A stretch of DNA of 64,000 bases, from assembly GCF_000317795.1 (NCBI RefSeq), contig NC_019791.1, positions 434,001 to 498,000 on the forward strand. Direction: 5' to 3'. Positions 1-9,013 of this stretch are shown piece after piece. Every line of letters begins with the position of its first letter. Within the stretch, counting starts at the first letter, position 1. The notes under the pieces are model-generated. The model had not been told where the DNA came from. It ran no database searches and was given only the letters and a program-made list of their open reading frames with translations. The DNA comes from Caldisphaera lagunensis DSM 15908 (GTDB taxonomy: Archaea > Thermoproteota > Thermoprotei_A > Sulfolobales > Acidilobaceae). Position numbers and translations under genes: made by a program.

Positions 1-179
1 TTTTTAAAGTATTGCCAATTACTACACTATTATCAAATATAACAATATTATATAATTACGTCATTATAAGAAATGCAATTAATGATAACCTAACAAAATT
101 AGATGTAAACACAGCAATGCAAGCTTTACTTTTTGGAGTTATGTATACATTTAGCATAGGACTAACTAAATTTTTATAA
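1..179 (+). CDS. C-terminal fragment of a membrane protein (5' end outside window)
   Basis: An open frame enters from the left edge (codon phase begins at base 3) and stops at TAA 177-179, giving about 58 residues. It has two hydrophobic stretches separated by a short polar loop (NDNLTKLD), and it ends in IGLTKFL, which looks like the end of a multi-pass integral membrane protein. It converges on the Pcc1 gene. The family cannot be named from this fragment. Confidence 0.5.
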   Translation, partial: FKVLPITTLLSNITILYNYVIIRNAINDNLTKLDVNTAMQALLFGVMYTFSIGLTKFL

Positions 180-192
180 TATGAATTTATAT

Positions 193-423
193 TTAAACAG
201 ATAATGAATTAATTATTGCATAAATTAGATTAAGATATGAATTTGATATTGCTCTTAATCCTGATAATGTGTTGCTGCTAATAAATAAATTTATACAGTT
301 ATCATTTAATTCAACTCTTACCTTACCTTTTTTTGGTGATGATTGATTGACTTCAGCTAATAATGATTTATATAAAGGATCAATTTTATCGTTTGAACAT
401 ATTTTAAAATTTACTTCCATCAT
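193..423 (-). CDS. pcc1: Pcc1-family protein (KEOPS subunit), copy 1
   Basis: Small protein of 76 residues with the Pcc1/CTAG pattern: a beta-rich N-terminal half followed by the helix SNTLSGLRAISNSYLNLI. Pcc1 is the dimerising subunit of the KEOPS complex, which makes the t6A base at position 37 of ANN-decoding tRNAs. It is the last gene of the exosome superoperon and overlaps the end of the Brix gene by 20 bases; a GGTGATGAT motif precedes ATG 423. This position after a Brix gene is usual for archaeal pcc1. A second Pcc1-like gene lies at 15793-16056. The family call rests on motif and synteny. Confidence 0.7.
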   Translation of the reverse strand: MMEVNFKICSNDKIDPLYKSLLAEVNQSSPKKGKVRVELNDNCINLFISSNTLSGLRAISNSYLNLIYAIINSLSV

Positions 424-1012
424 TTATATCATCACCAAACTTTAATTTAAAATTAGGGCCTATATTCACATTTCTATTAAAAACTTTGATATCAATATAA
501 GGAAAATCAAATTTTACTAAAAAATAAGCAATATTATTTTCATCAATTAATCTATCATTTACATTTAGATCTAGCATGGTTGATAGTTTATTTATATAAT
601 CATATTTTACATTATCTTGTTTTTCATCAATTAACTTTATTGCAGCATCTCTTACGCTTATTTTTTTATTAAATCCTAGTTCTTTTCTCAAAGAAACCCC
701 ATAAATTATTGCATATAAAATCAAATCAGGTCTTTTACTATTTTCATTTGGTTTAAATAACTGAATTTTACCCGGATTACCTTTATATTCATTAATTACA
801 ATCAATTTTGGAATATTATACCTTAAAATGATCTGATTTAGTTCTTCTAATGATAGTTTACCTCTCCCAATCTTAATGCTTTTAGGTAAAACGCTGGATA
901 GCTCATTTATAAATGTCCTAGTTCTTGTACTTGGATCTCTACTGCTCGTTAATAAAATCGAAGACTTATTTTTATTATATATCTTTTCAAATCTTAAAGG
1001 AACACTAGGCAA
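404..1012 (-). CDS. Brix domain rRNA-processing protein (Imp4-like)
   Basis: A protein of about 202 residues. It opens with ILLTSSRDPSTRTRTFINEL, the typical start of archaeal Brix proteins related to eukaryotic Imp4/Rpf, which act in ribosomal RNA maturation and subunit assembly. Length matches the archaeal single-domain family. It starts at TTG 1012 and lies between eL43 (14 bases upstream) and pcc1 (overlapping). Expected to be cytoplasmic and RNA-binding. Confidence 0.85.
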   Translation of the reverse strand: MPSVPLRFEKIYNKNKSSILLTSSRDPSTRTRTFINELSSVLPKSIKIGRGKLSLEELNQIILRYNIPKLIVINEYKGNPGKIQLFKPNENSKRPDLILYAIIYGVSLRKELGFNKKISVRDAAIKLIDEKQDNVKYDYINKLSTMLDLNVNDRLIDENNIAYFLVKFDFPYIDIKVFNRNVNIGPNFKLKFGDDINDGSKF

Positions 1013-1026
1013 AATACATCACAAAA

Positions 1027-1293
1027 TTAATCTGATTTAAAATATCTAGGCAGATATATTGATAACTCTGATCTTGGAGTATATGAAGCGCCTGCCCACT
1101 TATGACCGCATTTCTTACATATCCAAATTCCAACACTTTCCCTCTTAACTGTGCCTATGCTTCCGCAAAATGGGCATTGATGATCTTGATACATTTTTTC
1201 CATTACTGCCTTTGTTCTTTTCCTTAGAGTAGATCCATATCTAGGACCATATCTACCTGCTGGACCGACTATTTTTGTATGGCTATATACCAT
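1027..1293 (-). CDS. rpl37ae: Large-subunit ribosomal protein eL43 (L37Ae)
   Basis: This 88-residue protein carries the eL43 zinc ribbon: C40-x2-C43 and C59-x2-C62 (CPFCG and CKKCG), preceded by the basic segment GRYGPRYGSTLRKRTK that contacts 23S rRNA. Its ATG shares one base with the stop of rrp42, so the two are translationally coupled within the exosome operon, where this gene is normally found in archaea. Confidence 0.97.
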   Translation of the reverse strand: MVYSHTKIVGPAGRYGPRYGSTLRKRTKAVMEKMYQDHQCPFCGSIGTVKRESVGIWICKKCGHKWAGASYTPRSELSIYLPRYFKSD

Positions 1294-2147
1294 TATTTAC
1301 CACCTTCCTCCTTCTTTTCACTTACTAATGCATTATTTAGCAATTTAAAATATACTTGCGCCGCCTGACTTGATATGTTTACTATATTATCTAATTCTTC
1401 TTGAGAAACTGAGCCCATACCGGTTTTTTGAACTCCGACTATATTTCCATTTTCGTCGAATGAAATAACAGACCTTGTATCTGATATTATTTCTTCATCA
1501 AGATTAGGATCAACTATTATATAATTTTCAATTTTTGCTGTTGTAACAGTTACTATCCTTTTATTTAACTTAATTGGTATATCTGAGATTTTATTGGTTA
1601 GCTTAATTTCTCCGGTTTCCATTTCCTCAAACTCAGGCATTCTTGCTGTAGATAACGCAGCCATTGATGCAAGCATGCTCGCATCAAATAAATTACCATC
1701 ATAGTCTAATATATATAGGTCAAGCCATAGCATCCAAACCTTATCCCCTGGTCTTATTACAAGTGATTTTAAATCAACTGCTTTAGGATCTCTAAGACTT
1801 CTATCAATAACTCTTGCCAATTCTATTGCATTTTCATCAGGAGGACCTGGCTCAAATTGTGGAGAAGCTAATGGTACAAGTTCTGCATGAACTTGCAATA
1901 CACCTTCATCTGGCATATCAGCAAATGGTTCTCCTGGTTCTATTTTTATTCCTGCCAAAACTTGGGTATTGCCTAGCTTAACAAGAGCAGATCCATTTGC
2001 TTTTTCCAGCACATTTGTTTGTATGCTAATTTTTCTTGGTGAATAGAAATCCCTTTCATCAGCTCTTTGACCTTTCCTATATAAGTTCAAATAAACATCT
2101 CTTTTTATTTTGGGAATTATCTGAGTCCTATATGGTGTAGTGCTCAT
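1293..2147 (-). CDS. rrp42: Exosome complex subunit Rrp42
   Basis: A 284-residue RNase PH-fold protein, the non-catalytic partner that alternates with Rrp41 in the hexameric archaeal exosome ring. Family signatures include the N-terminal [33 protein letters not shown], and the central [19 protein letters not shown] region. Archaeal Rrp42 lacks the phosphorolytic active site but helps bind RNA. The start overlaps the rrp41 stop by 4 bases. Confidence 0.96.
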   Translation of the reverse strand: MSTTPYRTQIIPKIKRDVYLNLYRKGQRADERDFYSPRKISIQTNVLEKANGSALVKLGNTQVLAGIKIEPGEPFADMPDEGVLQVHAELVPLASPQFEPGPPDENAIELARVIDRSLRDPKAVDLKSLVIRPGDKVWMLWLDLYILDYDGNLFDASMLASMAALSTARMPEFEEMETGEIKLTNKISDIPIKLNKRIVTVTTAKIENYIIVDPNLDEEIISDTRSVISFDENGNIVGVQKTGMGSVSQEELDNIVNISSQAAQVYFKLLNNALVSEKKEEGGK

Positions 2148-2875
2148 TCTTCACCAACCTCCATGTATGAACTCCTTAGAGTTTCCTTTTCCATATCAAC
2201 TATTTTTGTGATAACCTTCATAGCCATATCAATTGCGTTATGGAATTCTTCTTTAGTTAGAACTCCATTTAATTGGTATAAGGTTATTTGACCAATATCT
2301 GGAGCAGCTACAACGGGCATATCCGCATCACCATACATATCTTCCACCTCATTTAAATCAACTATCAATACATTATCAACTTTTCCAATTGCTACACCTG
2401 CTACCAATGCTCTCATTGGTATACCTGCATCTGCTAATGCAAGAGAGGCAGCAGTTGCCCCAACGGTTCTAGTTCCTCCATCAGATTGTAAAACTTCTAT
2501 AAATACATCTATTGAAGTTCTAGGAAAATATTCAGTTATAACAACAGGCTCTAATGATTCTCTTAAAACTTTAGAAAGTTCTAATTCTCTTCTTGTTGGC
2601 GCAGGATTCTTCCTTTCTTCTGTAGAAAATGGAGCCATATGGTACCTAACTCTTAAAGTTGCTCTATCTGGCAATAGCATTGATTTTTGAGATTCTTTTG
2701 GGCCGTATACTGCTGCTAGCACCCTTGTTAAACCATATTCTACTAGTGCTGAGCCATCCGCATTAGTTAAAACTCCTACTTGCATCTTTATTGGTCTTAC
2801 TTCATCAGGTTTTCTTCCATCTAATCTTTTTCCATCATCATCAATAAATCTTTGAGGTCTAGCCAATATTATCAC
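2144..2875 (-). CDS. rrp41: Exosome complex exonuclease subunit Rrp41
   Basis: A 243-residue RNase PH-family catalytic subunit that degrades RNA 3' to 5' by phosphorolysis and adds heteropolymeric tails. Visible signatures: [13 protein letters not shown] at the N terminus, the [15 protein letters not shown] arginine-rich segment that binds phosphate and RNA, and [11 protein letters not shown] containing the catalytic aspartates. It overlaps Rrp4 upstream and Rrp42 downstream by 4 bases each, the usual coupled order. Confidence 0.97.
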   Translation of the reverse strand: MIILARPQRFIDDDGKRLDGRKPDEVRPIKMQVGVLTNADGSALVEYGLTRVLAAVYGPKESQKSMLLPDRATLRVRYHMAPFSTEERKNPAPTRRELELSKVLRESLEPVVITEYFPRTSIDVFIEVLQSDGGTRTVGATAASLALADAGIPMRALVAGVAIGKVDNVLIVDLNEVEDMYGDADMPVVAAPDIGQITLYQLNGVLTKEEFHNAIDMAMKVITKIVDMEKETLRSSYMEVGEE

Positions 2876-3564
2876 ACTCCCCTAATTTTTCTCTCCTCTT
2901 CTATGAACTTCTTAACTCTCTCTGTTAACCCAGATATATGTGCTTGTGTTTCTATTATTTTAATTGCATTTGATGCTATACTTTCCAACTGTTCATTTTG
3001 GCATTTAATATTTATCATACCATTGACTGCAACAAAAAATTCACATCCCGTTTCATTTTTTAACATCTCTATCATTGATCCTTTTTTACCAATTATTCTA
3101 GGCACTCTTGTTGGATGTACTGAAACAACAATCCCTTCAGCAATCTTACCTAGTCCTTTATCTTGAACTGTTAATAGAGGGTTTCTAATCCTATCAAATG
3201 CTGCTATCTTAGCCTTTATGTATTCACCAACTTGAAGGTACTTAAATGGATCTTCTGGAAACTGACTACTCTGCTTTGTACCAAAGAAGTCTTGCACGCT
3301 AAGTATTGCTTGATATGGTGAATTTATGTCAACAAACCAATTAGCAACACCATGTGATGTTACTAAACCTATTACTATATCCCCTTCTTTTGGTATATAG
3401 ATACCATTCAATGGAGAATAAGATATCCCTTCTTGTTTATAATCGACAACTCCTATGATTGCAACTCTCTTCTCATTTTTATAATCATAAATATAATAGT
3501 CTGAGATATTAATTGTTCCTTCAATTTTTTCTCCTGGAACCAATACTTTTCTTATCGCACTCAT
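2872..3564 (-). CDS. rrp4: Exosome RNA-binding cap subunit Rrp4
   Basis: A 230-residue cap protein that sits on the Rrp41/42 ring and feeds substrate RNA into it. Three domains are recognisable: an N-terminal domain (about 1-60), an S1 domain (about 60-140; [15 protein letters not shown] and the GEYIKAKI strands) and a C-terminal KH domain with the GxxG loop in [16 protein letters not shown]. It ends 4 bases into rrp41 and begins 3 bases after the SBDS stop. Confidence 0.96.
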   Translation of the reverse strand: MSAIRKVLVPGEKIEGTINISDYYIYDYKNEKRVAIIGVVDYKQEGISYSPLNGIYIPKEGDIVIGLVTSHGVANWFVDINSPYQAILSVQDFFGTKQSSQFPEDPFKYLQVGEYIKAKIAAFDRIRNPLLTVQDKGLGKIAEGIVVSVHPTRVPRIIGKKGSMIEMLKNETGCEFFVAVNGMINIKCQNEQLESIASNAIKIIETQAHISGLTERVKKFIEEERKIRGV

Positions 3565-3567
3565 ATT

Positions 3568-4275
3568 TTACACCACCTTTACTGATATGTTTGCTTGCCC
3601 TTTTGCAAGGGACTGAACCTTATCTATCACCTCTATCTGTGCTCCCGCAGGTATTTCAAGCTCTACTTTTAAGCTACCATCAGATCCCCAATTGGCTTTC
3701 TTAACTTCACCAATCCTTTGAATTTCTTTATATGCCCTAGAGGCATATTCTGATGGAATAGTTATTTCAAGTAAAGCCTTTGCTACTTTAATTGGCATTA
3801 ATATTGATAATTTTTTTACGGCTTCTAATGCTTGAGCTTCTGCACCTTTAAATGGATCTATGTTGAACCTTACCTGGTCTAATGCATTTTCAATTCTTTG
3901 TTCAGGAATTGGTTTTCCAGATTTAGGGTCGATTGTATTCTTAACTATATAATTTATAATTTGCTTTCGCTTGGCCTCTATCATCTTTTTCCTTTCTTCT
4001 TCTGTAAGTTGTATTTGCCCCTCTTTTAATATCTTCTCAGCAATCTTTTCTATATCTTCTGTGCCAAATGCCTTCCTCAAAGAATCTGGACTTGCCTTTA
4101 GTCCTTTTTTTACATCTTTAAATATGGTATCAGCCCACAAAACTTCTGATATGCTAACTTTTTCACCTTCTCTAAATTTAAAAGCAAGATCAGGCTTTAC
4201 TGGTATCTCAAATTTTTGTCCTTTTAGTTCAATCCATGCTATAATAAATTCTTGTTTTTTTGTCAAACTAACCAC
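3568..4275 (-). CDS. sdo1: Ribosome maturation protein SBDS (SDO1)
   Basis: A protein of about 235 residues with the archaeal Shwachman-Bodian-Diamond family layout: an N-terminal FYSH domain (about 1-95; VKPDLAFKFREGEKVSI) followed by two helical and ferredoxin-like domains (PEQRIENALDQVRFNIDPFK; LLEITIPSEYASRAYKEIQR). The family acts in 60S maturation and anti-association factor release. A GGTGG motif overlaps the most upstream GTG (4275), so TTG 4266 is an alternative start that would remove three residues. Confidence 0.95.
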   Translation of the reverse strand: MVSLTKKQEFIIAWIELKGQKFEIPVKPDLAFKFREGEKVSISEVLWADTIFKDVKKGLKASPDSLRKAFGTEDIEKIAEKILKEGQIQLTEEERKKMIEAKRKQIINYIVKNTIDPKSGKPIPEQRIENALDQVRFNIDPFKGAEAQALEAVKKLSILMPIKVAKALLEITIPSEYASRAYKEIQRIGEVKKANWGSDGSLKVELEIPAGAQIEVIDKVQSLAKGQANISVKVV

Positions 4276-4328
4276 CGCACACTTAATTATATTTAAGAAT
4301 TGGTATAGAAAATTTTATCTCTTTAAGT

Positions 4329-5099
4329 TTAGCTTAACAATTCTCCTTTATTATCAGCGACTATATCGTTTATTTCCTTTTCACTAACCCTAGAAAACAT
4401 TTTTTGTTTCACATCAATATATGCTATTTCAACATATTGACCGAAATTGTTTATTAAATCATTTTTGTTTTCATCACTAGTAGATACCCTGCTCTTGAAT
4501 AATGCTTTAACTGCTAGTTCTATTGCATCGCTTAAGCTCATGTTCTTATTATATTGTTTTTCCATGTAATTATTTGCAACGTCTCCTCCTAACCCTATTG
4601 CAACAGCGTAATAGCTAAAGTATTGTCCCCCAGGTTCTGTTCTATAGAGCCTTGGTATGTTATCATTATTAACACCGCCAAATATTAATGCAACTCCAAA
4701 TGGTCTAAAACCGCCATGTTGAGTATAAGCCTGTTTTATATCTGCAACAGATTTTGTTATATATTCAACTGTTGGTGCTTCCCCATAAGTTAATCTATGC
4801 CTTATAGAAACTTGTCTTGCATAATCAATTAAAACTCTGCCATCACTTCCCATGCCAGCAAATGTTACTCCAATATGATCATCTACTTTATATATTTTCT
4901 CAATTCCTTCTAGATCTAAAAGAGGTAACATTCTTCTTTTTTCGGCAGCTAAAATTACTCCTTGATCTGTTATTATTCCTAAACTTGTCCAACCTTTCTT
5001 GACAGCCTCAAATGCGTATCTTACCTGATACAATTCACCATCTGGTGAAAATATAGTTATTGCCCTATCATATGCAGATGGAGGTGCAGCCATTGCCAA
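4329..5099 (-). CDS. psmA: Proteasome subunit alpha
   Basis: A protein of about 256 residues forming the outer rings of the 20S proteasome. The alpha-type N-terminal signature is present: SAYDRAITIFSPDGELYQVRY, where the gate-forming residues precede the H0 helix, then GVTFAGMGSDGRVLIDYAR. It is the first gene of the exosome superoperon, a common archaeal arrangement. A GGTGAG motif allows TTG 5099; ATG 5093 is a close alternative. On the minus strand a TTTAAAT near 5134-5142 is a plausible TATA box. Confidence 0.97.
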   Translation of the reverse strand: MAMAAPPSAYDRAITIFSPDGELYQVRYAFEAVKKGWTSLGIITDQGVILAAEKRRMLPLLDLEGIEKIYKVDDHIGVTFAGMGSDGRVLIDYARQVSIRHRLTYGEAPTVEYITKSVADIKQAYTQHGGFRPFGVALIFGGVNNDNIPRLYRTEPGGQYFSYYAVAIGLGGDVANNYMEKQYNKNMSLSDAIELAVKALFKSRVSTSDENKNDLINNFGQYVEIAYIDVKQKMFSRVSEKEINDIVADNKGELLS

Positions 5100-5255
5100 G
5101 TATCTCTCACCAAAACTTAAAGTTTATCTGAGAATTTAAATATGCTTATATTACATTTCTAGCAACCTAGATTTTTAATCTATTTAATTTGCATTTACCT
5201 AGTCACTACACAGCAAATTATTATATTTTAGAAAACCTTTCCCAAAACATATTTA

Positions 5256-5444
5256 TTAAATCAATTTCTTAGAAAGCTTTGTTACCCATTTTAGTTTCCT
5301 AGATTTTCTACCCAGCTTTATTGAATTTTTGTAACATTTACTACTACAAAACCACATTATTTCTCCTCTTGGCCCAATATACATTTTGCCTGTACCTGGC
5401 TCTACTATGCCACCGCAAAAGCTGCATATCATTTCTTTTGGCAT
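5256..5444 (-). CDS. rpl24e: Large-subunit ribosomal protein eL24
   Basis: A 62-residue protein with the eL24 zinc finger: MICSFCGGIVEPGTG near the start and WFCSSKCYKNS about 25 residues later, followed by a basic tail rich in lysine and arginine. I chose ATG 5444: the codons upstream (GTG GTT) form a GGTGGT Shine-Dalgarno rather than coding sequence, so a longer frame from TTG 5456 is less likely. Confidence 0.95.
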   Translation of the reverse strand: MPKEMICSFCGGIVEPGTGKMYIGPRGEIMWFCSSKCYKNSIKLGRKSRKLKWVTKLSKKLI

Positions 5445-5553
5445 TCCAACCACCAAATATAAAACTATAATAACCTCTTTTTAAATACATATGACTAAAA
5501 TTACATTACTTCATTGACATTAAATGAGAAAAATTTAATTAAAAAAATTAAAA

Positions 5554-6744
5554 TTATTTTTTAAAGAATATAACATATATAAACACTGCTAATATGACTA
5601 TCATTATGGCCATCATAATTGATGTGAAGAAAGTTGCAAACGGGGCGGCTGCTAATGGATTATAGTCAGTTAAATTTAATGCTGTTGAAAGAGTTTCATT
5701 CCAAGGATATGGCAATGCAGCTATTTGTTGATTTCCTAAGGAGGCTATAAATCTTGGGAACTGACTAAAGGCATTTAGCATTTCCATGCTTTCTATTGTA
5801 CCAATAGCAGATGCTGCAGCTATAACTGAAGAATATGCTGTTGATCTTGATATCAAAGACCCTTTAATGCCCTTATAAAATATATATATTACAGCTAATA
5901 CCTGAATAGCAGTTAGTATCATGCTAAGAGCAAAGAGCCAACTATAATTATACGATATTCCTAAATTTCCAATAACCCAACCAAAACCTCCCATAATATT
6001 GTTAAATTTATATGGAATATTACTAAGTGACATTAAATACCAAAAACCTAAGGGAATCATTAGCAATAAACCTATAAGGGAAGGTAATAACAGCATATTT
6101 ACTGATTTTTCGAAATATTTTTTATTTTCATTATTAATTAAATATAAAAGTCCGAATCCTCCCATAGTAGCTAGCATTCCAGCGGTTATTGCACCATCTA
6201 AACTTTTTAGATATATTGGCCAAAATGTTGGATTTGTATATGCCTTAACAACATTTAAGTATGGTTGATTTGAGGCAGAAAAAGTTAATCCAACGGGTTC
6301 ATTTAAAAACGCAAAAACTTGTCTAAAACCAAATGGTATCATAACAGCTGAAGCTCCCATGAGAATTCCAATTATATTATGAGTAGTTGAGCTCCAATGA
6401 TCCCATCCATACCAATAAGCTATTAGGCTAAAGAAGTTAAGAGCTATGAAGACTATTGATATGCCGAATGGGACTAATAATAAATTACCTATTACATCTG
6501 TAAAAAATGGATAAAATGAAAACAAAAATACCGTAAAGGCTGTTCCAAATACGCCAGCTATACCATATGTTACTGCGTACCATTTCATCATTTTTCTAGA
6601 TAAAGTTATCAAATCTGTATCATTCCTTTTTATCCCAAGATATTTAAATAGTGGAACTAATATGGCCAGTCCTATTATTATGTTGACTAATACTATGTGG
6701 ATTCCAAAGTTAAAAGCTAGCCAAAAAACCGATACCATAACCAT
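5554..6744 (-). CDS. CydA' : cytochrome bd-family subunit I paralogue
   Basis: A 396-residue membrane protein with about nine hydrophobic segments, homologous to the N-terminal two thirds of CydA. H16 matches the conserved N-terminal heme-ligand His (E. coli H19). Compared with the CydA next door, the helix that carries the conserved Glu residues reads SLIAYWYGWDHW with no Glu, and the position of the second heme ligand His (E. coli H186) falls in SLDGAITAGML without His. That is the expected profile of CydA', the partner in CydAA' bd-type oxidases described in archaea. It starts 2 bases after the cydA stop. There is no cydB nearby. Confidence 0.8.
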   Translation of the reverse strand: MVMVSVFWLAFNFGIHIVLVNIIIGLAILVPLFKYLGIKRNDTDLITLSRKMMKWYAVTYGIAGVFGTAFTVFLFSFYPFFTDVIGNLLLVPFGISIVFIALNFFSLIAYWYGWDHWSSTTHNIIGILMGASAVMIPFGFRQVFAFLNEPVGLTFSASNQPYLNVVKAYTNPTFWPIYLKSLDGAITAGMLATMGGFGLLYLINNENKKYFEKSVNMLLLPSLIGLLLMIPLGFWYLMSLSNIPYKFNNIMGGFGWVIGNLGISYNYSWLFALSMILTAIQVLAVIYIFYKGIKGSLISRSTAYSSVIAAASAIGTIESMEMLNAFSQFPRFIASLGNQQIAALPYPWNETLSTALNLTDYNPLAAAPFATFFTSIMMAIMIVILAVFIYVIFFKK

Positions 6745-6746
6745 TT

Positions 6747-8408
6747 CTACTTCACCTCTTCTAAAATCTCTTTTTTACTTGGAACCCATAGAAATCTATA
6801 AACCGCATAGACTAATCCTATAACAATTGCTATATAGAATAAACTAACAACAACATCTTCCCAAATAGTAGGTTGATTTAATGTACTCCCAACATTTAAT
6901 GTCATTACTCCATATACTATCCATGGTAATCTTCCTATTTCCCTTGTACCCCATCCCATTAGGCTTGCAAATTGAGCCAAAATAGCACCCGGTATTGCTA
7001 AATAAAGCCAGAATTTGTGTATTTTACTAACACCTCTGAATATCAAATAACCTGTTAATATTAGTGCATATATACCAAGCAATACTCCAACAAATACCAT
7101 AGCATAATAAGTATAATCAACAATTAGCGGGGGTAGATAGCTTGTTATGCCAACACCAAAGCTTCCTAATTGACCCCACAATTGAGGTATTTGTGAATAA
7201 TTAGGCAATTTAGCTGAGAAGGAACCATAGGCTAAAAATGCTTCTATTTTATCTAAATGGAATAGGCTTGCTATAGATGTAAAGCCTGGCATTGTTCCTT
7301 CTATAGCTGCAAATTTTTCTGGGTTATATTTTGCAACAGTTTTTCCCATCATATCTCCAGCTATTAAGCCTTCATATATTATTACAATCAATGAAAATAC
7401 TATTGAAAACTTCAATGCTTTTTCTAGGTATTTCTTGTATTTTTCATCCTTAACTTTCAAATATCTTGTTCCAAAACCTGCAATCATTGTAAAACCTGTA
7501 ACCACTAATCCTGCTCCTATGCTATGCAGCAAAGCTGGGATAAAGTCTGGAGTATCAAATAAATAGGTATATATACCATAATAATTTACTGTTGAATCCA
7601 TTATATTATTTACTATGTTTAAAACAGGAGTCTGCAAAACAGCCTGGTTTGTTAATACATTATTATTTAAAACAGCCTTTAATATGCTTTGATTAACAAT
7701 ATAACTATTAAAAGATTCGTATACAAGCCTATTTACAATCGAGACAGGCATATATACCAATACTCCATTACTGGTTGTGCCTTGTATAGTCATGCCTAAT
7801 GATTCTAATTTAGAAACATTTAATAAAGAAACATACGCAGAAGGAACATCTAATAAAATTTTTGGATATCCTAATGAATAAAGCCATTGGCCAGTTGTAG
7901 CATTATAATCAGGCAATAGGCCTGTAGGCACATTCATATAAGCGTTTGCTGAAAGAATCATTGCACCAGAATACCAAGGGCCAATAAATGCAAAAAATGT
8001 CAGTATTGTTCTAGTAACATCTGAGAACTTATCCCATCCATAATACAGTAAATAAGTTATCATTGCTTCCATTATGAAGGCAAAAACTTCTGCGTACATA
8101 GGGAAATATAGCCATTTTCCAACTGCTGTCAAAACATTTGGCCAAACAACAATCAGTCCAAATTCAACTAATGTACCAGTTGCAGCTCCTACAGCAAAAA
8201 CTATTGCCATACCCTTGACCAAGGTTTTTGCTATTCTTAAATAATCTTTATCTTTATTTTTTAGATAAATCAATTGTAATATAAAAGCGGCAAAAGGCAA
8301 CCCTAAAACATATTGTAATATACCCCAATGAATTCCTATACCTACCATGGAAAGAACTCTTTCTCCCCAATATCCAAATTCAACCCAGGATGCTATGGCG
8401 TTAACCAA
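6747..8408 (-). CDS. cydA: CydA : cytochrome bd-type quinol oxidase subunit I
   Basis: A 553-residue multi-pass membrane protein with the catalytic CydA pattern: H27 in GIGIHWGIL (heme b595-type ligand), Glu in ATGTLVEFGL and in AFIMEAMITYLLYYGWD, His in ALLHSIGAGL (heme b558-type ligand), and the signature GWGTREIGRLPWIVYG close to the C terminus, equivalent to the GR(Q)PW motif with its Glu heme ligand. The periplasmic Q-loop region contains GDMMGKTVAKYNPEK and AAIEG. An extra loop around residues 155-260 is long and asparagine-rich. It probably accepts electrons from quinol and reduces O2 as a complex with CydA'. Confidence 0.88.
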   Translation of the reverse strand: MVNAIASWVEFGYWGERVLSMVGIGIHWGILQYVLGLPFAAFILQLIYLKNKDKDYLRIAKTLVKGMAIVFAVGAATGTLVEFGLIVVWPNVLTAVGKWLYFPMYAEVFAFIMEAMITYLLYYGWDKFSDVTRTILTFFAFIGPWYSGAMILSANAYMNVPTGLLPDYNATTGQWLYSLGYPKILLDVPSAYVSLLNVSKLESLGMTIQGTTSNGVLVYMPVSIVNRLVYESFNSYIVNQSILKAVLNNNVLTNQAVLQTPVLNIVNNIMDSTVNYYGIYTYLFDTPDFIPALLHSIGAGLVVTGFTMIAGFGTRYLKVKDEKYKKYLEKALKFSIVFSLIVIIYEGLIAGDMMGKTVAKYNPEKFAAIEGTMPGFTSIASLFHLDKIEAFLAYGSFSAKLPNYSQIPQLWGQLGSFGVGITSYLPPLIVDYTYYAMVFVGVLLGIYALILTGYLIFRGVSKIHKFWLYLAIPGAILAQFASLMGWGTREIGRLPWIVYGVMTLNVGSTLNQPTIWEDVVVSLFYIAIVIGLVYAVYRFLWVPSKKEILEEVK

Positions 8409-8521
8409 GGTTTATCCTAGAGTTTTTATAGTTATAATCTTATATATAAACTTTTTAAATTATTCAAATATTTAATTTAAATTAAAATTTAGGTAAAACT
8501 AAAATCTATTTGAAAATTGTT

Positions 8522-9013
8522 TTAAGCTGTACCTAAAGAATTAAGCCATTTATTTAATGCCCCAGTGAATGAGACAAATATTGCAATTGATATAGTTTCT
8601 TTGTCCAGTTCTGATGGTTTTTTATCCCAACCTAAACAATCTGAATATATATCTAATACTTCTTGATCAAATTCTGCATTTTCGTTACTTAATATCTTTG
8701 CAGCGCTTAACAATAACTCTTTAATCGCACTTTCCCCAAGACAATCTATTAGTTCTACTGAATCTGCGAGTGGATAACCTATTACTTTAAGCGCTTTTTG
8801 GGCATATAATCTTAAGTTTATCTTTGTTATAAGTTCATCATATATCATCCCAGCATATGTTGAGAACTGAACTTTAATATCAGCATTTTGATTTCCTGCT
8901 ATGCTGAGCAGATTAACTATTTCACTTATTAGATTCTCAGCTTCACTATCTGATAATTGACCCAACGGAAGTATTAAATTATCTATATTTTTTATTTCAT
9001 CAACACTTGACAA
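8522..9013 (-). CDS. Hypothetical helical protein
   Basis: An acidic 163-residue protein predicted to be almost entirely helical (NLILPLGQLSDSEAENLISEIVNLL; ALKVIGYPLADSVELIDCLG). No signal peptide, membrane segment or metal motif is visible, and I do not recognise the family. The start is TTG 9013 preceded by a weak GAG motif. It lies upstream of cydA on the same strand with a 113-base gap, so co-transcription with the oxidase is possible but unproven. Confidence 0.65.
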   Translation of the reverse strand: MSSVDEIKNIDNLILPLGQLSDSEAENLISEIVNLLSIAGNQNADIKVQFSTYAGMIYDELITKINLRLYAQKALKVIGYPLADSVELIDCLGESAIKELLLSAAKILSNENAEFDQEVLDIYSDCLGWDKKPSELDKETISIAIFVSFTGALNKWLNSLGTA

